Source: Luteolibacter yonseiensis
GTDB lineage: Bacteria > Verrucomicrobiota > Verrucomicrobiia > Verrucomicrobiales > Akkermansiaceae
Length of the DNA: 64,000 nt
Direction of reading: 5' to 3'
Assembly (NCBI RefSeq): GCF_016595465.1
Contig: NZ_JAENIK010000011.1
Location: forward strand, 1,426,001 to 1,490,000
The position numbers and the translations under genes were made by a program. Of this stretch, positions 1-7,112 are shown piece after piece (positions within the stretch are counted from its first letter, which is position 1; the number at the start of each line of letters is the position of its first letter). The notes below the pieces were generated by a model. It made no database searches. It was given only the letters and a program-made list of their open reading frames with translations, and was not told the DNA's origin.

Positions 1-545
1 TCCCTGCAATATTCCAGGATGCAGGAGCCGGATACCCACTCCATTACGAAATACGGCAGCCCGCCGGTGGTGGATCCGGCGTCCAGCACGTGCGCGATAT
101 TCGGATGTTCCATCATCGCCAGCGCCTGCCGCTCGGCTTCGAAGCGGCCGATCACGGCGTCCGTGTCCATGCCGAGCTTGATGATTTTCAGCGCCACGCG
201 CCTGCGGAGCGGATATTGCTGCTCCGCCAGAAAGACCGAGCCGCAGCCACCTTCGCCGATGAGTTCGAGCACCCGGTAGGGTCCTATGTCGGTGCCGATG
301 ACCGGATTGGTTGCGGATGTCGCGCTGATGGGAGCCGACGAAACCAATTCCGTCAGCGTTCCCGCGCCGCTTTCAAAAAACGCCGAAGCATCGCCGTCCG
401 ATGAGAGAAGCTGCCGGAGGGACATCTCCAGCTCCCGGTCCCCTTCGCAAGCGGATCTGATGAAAGCATCCCGCTCCGGTCCCTCGGGGTGATCAAGTGC
501 CTCGTCGAAGAGGCGTTGTTCGAGTTCGTAGGAGGTTTCAGTCAT
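1..545 (-). CDS. Serine/threonine protein kinase, N-terminal part (runs off the window)
   Basis: This minus-strand frame starts at ATG 545 and is open to the window edge, so only about 181 N-terminal residues are visible. After roughly 85 residues of linker comes a protein-kinase start. The glycine-rich loop GEGGCGSV is near residues 98-104, the ATP-anchoring lysine of VALK is at residue 120, a helix-C glutamate lies in RFEAERQAL (about 138), and the hinge reads YFVMEW (about 165-170). The kinase would phosphorylate proteins in the cytoplasm; the catalytic HRD/DFG part and any C-terminal sensor or membrane segment lie outside the window. Its start is 20 bp past the stop of the sigma-factor gene, so the two probably form one transcript. 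Pairing of an ECF sigma factor with such a kinase is common in Planctomycetes and Verrucomicrobia. The target is unknown. Confidence 0.88.
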   Translation of the reverse strand, partial: MTETSYELEQRLFDEALDHPEGPERDAFIRSACEGDRELEMSLRQLLSSDGDASAFFESGAGTLTELVSSAPISATSATNPVIGTDIGPYRVLELIGEGGCGSVFLAEQQYPLRRRVALKIIKLGMDTDAVIGRFEAERQALAMMEHPNIAHVLDAGSTTGGLPYFVMEWVSGSCILEYCR

Positions 546-565
546 CCGGGAGGAGAGACGGCCGG

Positions 566-1174
566 TCATTGTTGACGCTGGATCTCGCGGAACAACCAGG
601 TTTTGGCGAAGGCCCAGTAGCGCTCGACGCTGCGCTCCGTCACACCGAGTTCCGCGGCGACCTCCTGGTTCGACATTTGTCCGAAAAACTTGAGCACCAC
701 GACCCGAGCGCGGACCGGGTCGATTTTTTCAAGCCGGTCCAAGGCGTCGTTGACCAACAAAAGCTGGTCCTCCGGACATCCCGCGCAGTCCAGTTGGTCG
801 CTGATCTGGAGGCGGACGAGATTTCCCCCATGTTTGACGCGGGACTTCCGCCTTGCCCGGTCGATGAGGATGCGCCGCATGATGCGGGCCATACCCACGA
901 TGAAATGATCCTTGTCCTTCCAGGATTCGTTCCCGGACAGGCGGATCCATGCCTCGTGCACGAGCTCCGTGGCCTGGATGGTCTGCCCCGCGTGTTCCCG
1001 GGACATGTGCGATGCCGCGAGGTTCCGCAGCTCCCGGTAAAGCAACGGAGGCATTCCCTCGGCAACCCCGCCTTGAGGGCATGACGGTTCTTCGAGGTCG
1101 ATGGTGGATTCGGCGTAAGCAACCATATACGTCTGTGAAATTACACGCTGACTGGGCCTGTCAAAGACTCTCAT
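566..1174 (-). CDS. ECF-type RNA polymerase sigma factor (kinase-associated group)
   Basis: A 202-residue protein with the two-domain layout of ECF sigma factors. The region-2 part (about residues 45-110) includes LVHEAWIRL and a basic segment IDRARRK. The region-4 part (about 140-195) has a helix-turn-helix around NQEVAAELGVTERSVER. The sequence resembles the sigma group often found next to Ser/Thr kinases in Planctomycetes, Verrucomicrobia and Acidobacteria. It would direct RNA polymerase to a small set of promoters, probably in response to the downstream kinase, whose start lies 20 bp away. An internal ATG at residue 17 is an alternative start, because the first residues (MRVFDRPSQ) look unconserved. 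No anti-sigma factor is visible nearby. Confidence 0.88.
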   Translation of the reverse strand: MRVFDRPSQRVISQTYMVAYAESTIDLEEPSCPQGGVAEGMPPLLYRELRNLAASHMSREHAGQTIQATELVHEAWIRLSGNESWKDKDHFIVGMARIMRRILIDRARRKSRVKHGGNLVRLQISDQLDCAGCPEDQLLLVNDALDRLEKIDPVRARVVVLKFFGQMSNQEVAAELGVTERSVERYWAFAKTWLFREIQRQQ

Positions 1175-1278
1175 ACGTTACAATTGTGTCACTTGCTATC
1201 ATAAACAAAGATCAGCCGCGCGCCACGGGAGGGGGAACAAAGGAGGGGATTTGGAAATTTTCCCCGGAAAAACGATGA

Positions 1279-1290
1279 TTCCGGCCGGAA
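1279..1290. promoter_or_regulatory. 12-bp perfect palindrome in the divergent intergenic region
   Basis: TTCCGGCCGGAA is a perfect 12-bp palindrome inside a slightly longer near-palindrome with ATGAT/ATCAT flanks. It sits between the divergent sigma-factor gene and the PEP-CTERM gene, where an operator could lie. No matching second site was found, so a regulatory role is only a guess. The rest of the 250-bp gap holds nothing I can name. Confidence 0.25.
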
Positions 1291-1427
1291 AATCATCCCA
1301 GCCGGTCGCGACGGAATACCGGCGGACCATGGTCGGGACACGCGGATGTCGGCAGGCAGTAGGGAAAATTGGATTGACCCGCCTGAGGTTTCGAACATTT
1401 TCGACCCTGTTAGAAATCCCCGACACA

Positions 1428-2105
1428 ATGATCCGTCCAATTCTTTTAGCCGCGTGTTTTGTCGTCTCCGGTGCCGTCGCCCAAGCGGCCCAGATCATAT
1501 TCACCATCAACGGCGTCGTGACCGAAAGTACTGTAAGTGGTTACGCTGCCAGCGATCCGATCTCGATCATTTTCGTTGCGAACTCCTCGATCGAAAACAC
1601 GTGGCCGCCGGCAGGTGGCGACTATCAGTGGAGTGAGGAGGAAACCTCCGAGCCGGAGATCTTCAGCCATGTGAGTTTCACCGGTTCTTCCGGAGTGTGG
1701 ACCCGTCCGTCCGCTCCCGAGAGTGGCCTGGGGGTATTTGACAATGTTGCTGACGATATCTTCTGGTCCGCAGGCCTTGACGAAGCAAGCGCGCAAACCG
1801 GACTCACGATCGGTACTGAACCCGTGACCTATATCCTCGCCCAAGGCAGGGTGGAAGATTCTCCCTTCGTCTACGGAACCGATCCCGTCACCATCGAGGA
1901 TTATTTTTCCTCCTACATGGGCACTCACGACCTCACGCCCTACCCACCGGGAACGGAGAGCTACATCCAGCTGTTGAATGGCCAGAGGATCACTTTTGAG
2001 GTGGCGGATTTCAACATTACCACCGTGCCGGAGCCATCGTCGTGCGCCATTCTCCTCGGCGGGCTCGTACTGTCCGCCTTCCACCGCCGGCGTTCTTCCG
2101 TCTGA
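1428..2105 (+). CDS. PEP-CTERM sorting-signal protein, function unknown
   Basis: I place the start at ATG 1428, because the 225-residue product then begins with a clear signal peptide (MIRPILLAACFVVSGAVAQA). The open frame extends further upstream without a plausible start. The C-terminus has the full PEP-CTERM signature: VPEPSS, then a hydrophobic segment (AILLGGLVLSAF), then an arginine cluster (HRRR). Family knowledge says such proteins are exported by Sec and processed by an exosortase, then released or anchored at the cell surface; no exosortase gene lies in this window. The middle is acidic, rich in Ser, Thr and aromatic residues, and matches no domain I recognise. It is a single gene, divergent from the sigma/kinase pair. 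Confidence 0.8.
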   Translation: MIRPILLAACFVVSGAVAQAAQIIFTINGVVTESTVSGYAASDPISIIFVANSSIENTWPPAGGDYQWSEEETSEPEIFSHVSFTGSSGVWTRPSAPESGLGVFDNVADDIFWSAGLDEASAQTGLTIGTEPVTYILAQGRVEDSPFVYGTDPVTIEDYFSSYMGTHDLTPYPPGTESYIQLLNGQRITFEVADFNITTVPEPSSCAILLGGLVLSAFHRRRSSV

Positions 2106-2118
2106 ACTGAAGGGAGGC

Positions 2119-2388
2119 TCACTCGCTGGGCCGGGCCAACACACGGTGTCCCCAGTCATCTGAAGAATCGAAGGAAACTTCGACCCTGGAGTCCGGTAAT
2201 CCATTTTTATGGGGATCTACAGAACCCCATCTCGGAATCGTTTCGGGATAGGTTGCATAGGTCGTGAACCCTGTCCCGGTCTCTCCCATGAGTGATGATG
2301 GATAATGGGGCGCACAGGAAGACACGCCACCGGCCACCGCCAGAGCTGCGATTACCCGACTGATGTTGTGTGGTGTGGCGTGCTTCAT
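2119..2388 (-). CDS. Small putative lipoprotein
   Basis: An 89-residue product if translation starts at ATG 2388; an in-frame ATG at 2424 would add 12 residues. After a short basic N-terminus (MKHATPHNISR) comes a hydrophobic stretch ending in a lipobox-like GGVSSC, so signal peptidase II processing is plausible at about residue 21. The mature part is short, polar and unrecognised. It converges with the PEP-CTERM gene, with 13 bp between the two stops. Coding status rests only on the lipoprotein signal, so it could be a chance ORF. Confidence 0.45.
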   Translation of the reverse strand: MKHATPHNISRVIAALAVAGGVSSCAPHYPSSLMGETGTGFTTYATYPETIPRWGSVDPHKNGLPDSRVEVSFDSSDDWGHRVLARPSE

Positions 2389-2679
2389 GAGGAGGATCCG
2401 GGATCTTCGCAGTTCCCGCGCCATCTCTCATGGTTGGTGTGATGCCGGTAAAAAAACGGATCAGTCCTTCAGGCGGTTGCGGAATGCATCGTCTGGATCA
2501 GTCTGCGATGCAATATCCGTCATGACCGGCGGTTGGTCCGGGGCAGAATGGATTTTCAAGAAAAGAGTTCCGGGTCAGGATTCTTCAGAAATCCCGCAAG
2601 GAGTGCTCCTGAAGGGGGAAAGCCCGCGCGCTGGCGCGGGACGTGCGAGACAAGGGTGAACCATAAACCTGACAAAACC

Positions 2680-2952
2680 ATGACACCCATCGATCCAGTA
2701 ACCATCGCCAGCGCGGATCCACGTTCGCCCATGGCTCCGCCCTATGTGGACGAAGACCCGAATCTCGCCCTTGTCGAGCAAGGCTTGAATGAAGCGGAAA
2801 ATGAAACCCGTGAGGCAGTGGCCGATGACTACGAAGCCAGCGCCCTGCTCAGCGACGATCCCGAAGGAGAACTCGACGACATCGATTTCACCGTCGCCGA
2901 TGACGATAACGAACCGCCCGAGGTCTCGGCGATGCACGAGATCAACGAGTGA
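2680..2952 (+). CDS. Small, very acidic hypothetical protein
   Basis: The 90-residue product from ATG 2680 is strikingly acidic (many Asp and Glu, with runs such as DDIDFTVADDD) and has almost no basic residues. There is no signal peptide, membrane segment or recognised domain, and it is probably soluble and partly disordered. The start at 2680 is preferred to the upstream ATG at 2533, because the intervening residues are basic and of different composition. A strong 12-bp stem terminator follows 18 bp after the stop, which supports this being a real transcription unit. No function can be assigned. Confidence 0.6.
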   Translation: MTPIDPVTIASADPRSPMAPPYVDEDPNLALVEQGLNEAENETREAVADDYEASALLSDDPEGELDDIDFTVADDDNEPPEVSAMHEINE

Positions 2953-2970
2953 CGGGCTGGTGATCTCATC

Positions 2971-3005
2971 AGGCCCATGGCGATTCCGCCATGGGCCTGT
3001 TTTCA
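2971..3005 (+). terminator. Rho-independent terminator after the acidic protein gene
   Basis: A perfect 12-bp stem (AGGCCCATGGCG / CGCCATGGGCCT) has a 4-nt loop and is followed by GTTTTC. It lies between convergent genes and may also stop transcription from the minus-strand gene ending at 3008. Confidence 0.8.
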
Positions 3006-3007
3006 TT

Positions 3008-3403
3008 CTAACAGTGTTCCTTTTGCGAGGCGTAGTCGCTGGTCGTGGCGTCGAAGATCTGGCAGACATTTGATATCTCCACGTTTTCCACATTGGTCTG
3101 GCGGAGGATGCCCAGCGAGGCCTGTTGCTCCATGGGGAGCCAGCGCACGATGTTCTTCGCCAGCATGGGAGGGCAGGCGAGGGCCCATGTCGCGGGCTGG
3201 TATCTCTCCAGGATGAAGGTGATGTTCTCCGCGATGGCCTGGTATCCGTCACGTCCGTCATCCCACCCGACAAGCGGGACACTCGTCTGGCCATCGTTGA
3301 TGTAGTCGATCTTTTCAACGACTTCGGGCAGTCCGTCCGCCAGGATCATGTAGGCGAACAGATAGCGGTAGTCGGCCACGATGAGAATGGTCGGTAATTT
3401 CAT
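3008..3403 (-). CDS. Host-attachment/eRF1-like family protein (tentative)
   Basis: A 131-residue protein starting at ATG 3403. The frame is open further upstream but codes for low-quality residues there. The N-terminus KLPTILIVADYRYLFAYMI followed by a central D-GR segment and a hydrophobic WALACPP strand recalls the small alpha/beta proteins annotated as host-attachment or bacterial eRF1-like family, which have the same strand order. No catalytic residues can be named. There is no signal peptide or membrane segment, so it is cytoplasmic. It is transcribed divergently from the glycosidase gene, with a 194-bp gap that must hold both promoters. The family call is an impression from motif order only. 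Confidence 0.45.
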   Translation of the reverse strand: MKLPTILIVADYRYLFAYMILADGLPEVVEKIDYINDGQTSVPLVGWDDGRDGYQAIAENITFILERYQPATWALACPPMLAKNIVRWLPMEQQASLGILRQTNVENVEISNVCQIFDATTSDYASQKEHC

Positions 3404-3597
3404 AACCCATCCATGATCGCATGTGCCATGCCAACAGGGAGAACCGCCGGATTGAACAAGTTCCCGCCGGACATCTGGACGGAACCGGATGCATTCCGCA
3501 CGCTGTTCGTGCATCATGCGAAATGCGATGTGCCGGAAATCGGCGCAATCCCGCGGAAAAGCCGCTGGCATGCCGCGTGCAAAACGCCCGTTCAGAC

Positions 3598-5829
3598 ATG
3601 TTGAACTTCCTACCCTGGCGCTATCTGGTGAAACACGCCGCACGTCATTATGGCGTGCTGGACCCCGCGACGTTTCTCGCCAAGCTGCGGGGTTTCGCCC
3701 AGCCATCCGAAGTGGCGGAGCCATTGGAACTGCTGAGAGCGGGGATCATCTTCCACGCGAGGGGGCTGGTGAACTCGAAGGCGATCCAGCACAACCTCGA
3801 CTGGGTATGGCCCTACTGGGTCGAGCGCCAGTTCAACCCCCAGGACAACTCATTCATCCCCCGGGCGTTTTCGTTCAGCCATATCAACCTCACCCACCGG
3901 AACTGGACGGCGGTGGGAGTGCCGGACCTGCCGGTTTACCCGATCATTGATCCGCGGGGTCTGGTGACGCCCTTGTATGACGGCTGGTCGCTGGATTTCT
4001 GGATCATCACCGACAGCGGCAGACGCCTGCTGCCGAGCAAGCTTGAAGAAGAACGGGTGACACAGCGGTTGCTCTTCGAACCGGATCTGGCGGTGGACAC
4101 CCGCTGCGGACTGGAGGGACTCGCGTTGCATTCGCTCACATGGTTCGACCGGTCGCTTGAATTGAAAACCCGCGTGAGCGCCGTGTCCGACGAGGACGCA
4201 TGGCTGGCGGTCGCGATACGCCCCTACAATCCGGAGGGGGTCCAGTTCATCCACAAGATCGAGCAGGCTGCCTCCAACCAGGAATTCCGGGTGAACGGAG
4301 AAGCGACAGTTAAAATCGATGCCGCGCCCGACATCACGCGGATGGCGCATTACGCGGATGGAGATGTTTTCCTCGATCTCTCCGCGGGAAGCTCCCAACG
4401 GGAGATCACCTGCGGCGTGGGCATGGCCACCGCCGCGGCGCTGTTCCGTCTGGATGCGGGGGTGGCCAGGGCGCTCGACATTTCCGTGACGTTGGAGCGC
4501 GATCTGAAAAATATTCCGAAGCTGACGCCCCACATCACCCCTTGGAAGGACGCGCTGGAGCCCGTCGCCAAGCTGAAGATCGCGGATGAGAAGATGCAGT
4601 TCCTCCATGACGCCGCGTTGCGGACGGTGCTGCTCCTGTCCGCGGACGACCTGGTGCCCGGCCCCTATACCTACCGGCGTTTCTGGTTCCGGGATGCGTG
4701 CCTGATGCTTCATCCGCTGCTGGCGATCGGTCTGAAAGAACGGGCCAAGCGGATCATCGGGCGCTTTCCCGGCCGTCAGACCCGGGCCGGCTACTTCCTC
4801 TCGCAGGAGGGCGAGTGGGACTCGAACGGGCAGGTGCTGTGGATACTGGCGCGCTATGCGGAAATGACGGGGGAACCGTTGAGCGAGGAAATCCAGGACG
4901 CCATGTACAAAGGCGTCGGGTGGCTGGACAAGAAACGTCTCGGATCGAAAGGTCCGGAAGGGACGCAGGGCCTGCTGCCCGCCGGTTTCAGCGCCGAACA
5001 CCTGGGACCCAATGATTACTATTACTGGGATGACTACTGGGCATGGGCAGGCTTGGAGGCCGCCGCGGAGTATTGGAAGAACAACGGCCCATTCGAGTTT
5101 TCCGTCAGCACCGCGAAGCTCGCGAGGCAGTATGCGGCGAGCATCGCGGGTAGCATCGACGGCATTCCCGAACGTAGGAAAAAGGGCGGCGTGCCCGCGG
5201 CTCCGGGACGACGGATGGACGCCGGTGCGATCGGCTGCATGGTCGCCGATTACCCATTGCAGCTTTATCCGGCGGGGGACGGCAGGATGTTGAAAACAGC
5301 GGAGTATCTCATGGACCAGTGTTTTTCCAACGGAGGCTTCCTCCAGCAGATGATCCACTCGGGAGTGAACGCCTATCTGACCCTGGACCTCGCCCAGACG
5401 TTGCTGCGTGCGGGCGATCCTCGGTTCATGGATCTCATCCGCCGTGTCGCCGAACTCGCGTCGCCGACCGGCCAATGGCCGGAGGCGATCCATCCCCGCA
5501 CGCTTGGCGGCTGCATGGGGGACGGCCAGCACGGCTGGGCCGCGGCCGAATGGATCATGATGATCCGGAACTGCTTCGTGAGGGAGGAGAAGGACGGACT
5601 CGTCATCGGCTCGGGCATTCTTCCCGAATGGTGGGCCGAGGGCGGAGAGATTTCATACGGTCCGACACTCACGGCATGGGGGGCGGTATCCGTCAGCCTG
5701 CAAGGCGATCTCCTGCGCCTGAACGCCACATGGCGGACCCAACCACCGAGGCTGACTCTCAAGGTGCCGGGCTTCGCCACAATTGAGGCCGACCCGGCGC
5801 AACGGGAATTCACACTTCAAGGATTATGA
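3598..5829 (+). CDS. Six-hairpin glycosidase-like protein, first gene of a coupled operon
   Basis: A 743-residue protein from ATG 3598; the frame is open upstream to 3421, but those residues look non-coding. The N-terminal third is beta-rich and the rest is alpha-helical with many Trp, Tyr and acidic residues (NDYYYWDDYWAWAGLEAA near residue 465, RFWFRDACLM near residue 360). This is typical of (alpha/alpha)6-barrel glycosidases such as glucoamylase, debranching and trehalase relatives. No signal peptide is seen, so an intracellular substrate is likely. Its stop overlaps the start of the glycosyltransferase gene (ATGA), implying translational coupling and a shared pathway. Exact family and substrate are not resolved; alpha-glucan genes nearby make an alpha-glucoside plausible. 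Confidence 0.6.
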   Translation: MLNFLPWRYLVKHAARHYGVLDPATFLAKLRGFAQPSEVAEPLELLRAGIIFHARGLVNSKAIQHNLDWVWPYWVERQFNPQDNSFIPRAFSFSHINLTHRNWTAVGVPDLPVYPIIDPRGLVTPLYDGWSLDFWIITDSGRRLLPSKLEEERVTQRLLFEPDLAVDTRCGLEGLALHSLTWFDRSLELKTRVSAVSDEDAWLAVAIRPYNPEGVQFIHKIEQAASNQEFRVNGEATVKIDAAPDITRMAHYADGDVFLDLSAGSSQREITCGVGMATAAALFRLDAGVARALDISVTLERDLKNIPKLTPHITPWKDALEPVAKLKIADEKMQFLHDAALRTVLLLSADDLVPGPYTYRRFWFRDACLMLHPLLAIGLKERAKRIIGRFPGRQTRAGYFLSQEGEWDSNGQVLWILARYAEMTGEPLSEEIQDAMYKGVGWLDKKRLGSKGPEGTQGLLPAGFSAEHLGPNDYYYWDDYWAWAGLEAAAEYWKNNGPFEFSVSTAKLARQYAASIAGSIDGIPERRKKGGVPAAPGRRMDAGAIGCMVADYPLQLYPAGDGRMLKTAEYLMDQCFSNGGFLQQMIHSGVNAYLTLDLAQTLLRAGDPRFMDLIRRVAELASPTGQWPEAIHPRTLGGCMGDGQHGWAAAEWIMMIRNCFVREEKDGLVIGSGILPEWWAEGGEISYGPTLTAWGAVSVSLQGDLLRLNATWRTQPPRLTLKVPGFATIEADPAQREFTLQGL

Positions 5830-7112
5830 AAATCGCGATGTTTACGAACACCTACCTGCCGCATGTCGGCGGGGTCGCCCGTTCGGTGAAATCCCTGGAA
5901 GAAGCCTGTCGCGCGCGAGGACATGAAGTGCGGGTGATCGCGCCACAGGTGGACGATCTCGAATCCATGCCGGATGTCCTGCGGGTGCCGGCGATCCGCA
6001 ACTTCAATGGCAGCGACTTCGCGGTGAGACTGCCGATCCCGATGATCGTGCGGGACTTCATGGAGGAATTCCAGCCCGACATCATCCACAGCCACCATCC
6101 GTTCCTGCTGGGGGACGCCGCGTTGCGCGAGGCCTGGAAATCCCGCATTCCGATCGTCTTCACCCATCACACCCTTTACGAACGTTACACGCATTACGTG
6201 CCCTTGGATTCTGATGGCCTCAAGCGTGCTGCCATCCAGCTTGCGACGGCGTATTGCAATCTCTGCGACCTCGTGATCGCGCCCAGCGAAAGCATCGCCC
6301 ACCTGCTGGAGGACCGCCAGGTGACCACACCGGTGGAGATCATTCCCACGGGGATCGACACGGAGTCGTTCGGCCGGGGCCGCAACCAACGTTTCCGCAA
6401 ACGCGTGGGGATTCCAAAGTCGGCGGTGGTCATCGGGCATGTGGGCCGTCTGGCCGAGGAAAAGAACCTGGCCTATCTCGCGGAGGCCGTGGCCGGTTGT
6501 CTTGAGCAATCTCCGGAAGCGGTTTTCCTTTTGGTCGGGGAAGGAGAGGTGTTGGAGGGAATGCTCAAGACCCTCGCCCCCTTCGTGGATCAGGGGCGGA
6601 TCTTCCACCCCGGCAAGCAATCCGGCGACGATCTCGCGGATGCCTACGCGGCCATCGACTGCTTCGCATTCAGCTCGCAGAGCGAAACCCAGGGCATGGT
6701 GCTCGCCGAGGCGATGGCGGCGGGAACACCCGTCGTCGCGCTCGACGGGCCGGGTGTCCGGGAAATCATGAAAGACGGCGAAAATGGAATCCTGCTGGAT
6801 GGGGATGCTCCTGCCGAAGACTTTTCCCAAGCCTTGCTATGGATCGTGGGGGAGGAGGAGTTCTCGAAATCCTGCGCCGCGAAGGCCCGCGAGACGGCGA
6901 TGGAATACGATACCGAGCCGTGCGTGGACAAGATGCTGCGCAATTACGAAAGGCTGGTCTCCCTCTACGCGAACCACGGTGATGAGGAGAGGACCCAGTG
7001 GGACCGCATGGTGAGCGGCATCCAGATCGAGTGGGATCTGCTTGTTTCCAAAGTGACGGCCGCGACCGCCGCGGTGATCGAAACCCCAGCGACGGAGGCC
7101 CGCCTTGATTAG
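5826..7112 (+). CDS. GT4-family glycosyltransferase, possibly diacylglycerol glucosyltransferase-like
   Basis: A 428-residue GT-B fold enzyme. The N-terminal domain begins KIAMFTNTYLPHVGGVARSV, the standard GT4 acceptor loop. It continues with HSHHPFLLGDAAL and THHTLYERYTHYVP, a motif order seen in bacterial diacylglycerol glucosyl/mannosyl transferases. The C-terminal domain has IPTGID, GRLAEEKNL and the sugar-nucleotide binding E-x7-E segment (ETQGMVLAEAMAAGTPVV). It should move a sugar from an activated nucleotide sugar to an acceptor, probably a membrane lipid. The ATG overlaps the preceding stop (ATGA), and the next gene begins 8 bp before this one ends, so the genes are translationally coupled. 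Confidence 0.85.
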   Translation: MKIAMFTNTYLPHVGGVARSVKSLEEACRARGHEVRVIAPQVDDLESMPDVLRVPAIRNFNGSDFAVRLPIPMIVRDFMEEFQPDIIHSHHPFLLGDAALREAWKSRIPIVFTHHTLYERYTHYVPLDSDGLKRAAIQLATAYCNLCDLVIAPSESIAHLLEDRQVTTPVEIIPTGIDTESFGRGRNQRFRKRVGIPKSAVVIGHVGRLAEEKNLAYLAEAVAGCLEQSPEAVFLLVGEGEVLEGMLKTLAPFVDQGRIFHPGKQSGDDLADAYAAIDCFAFSSQSETQGMVLAEAMAAGTPVVALDGPGVREIMKDGENGILLDGDAPAEDFSQALLWIVGEEEFSKSCAAKARETAMEYDTEPCVDKMLRNYERLVSLYANHGDEERTQWDRMVSGIQIEWDLLVSKVTAATAAVIETPATEARLD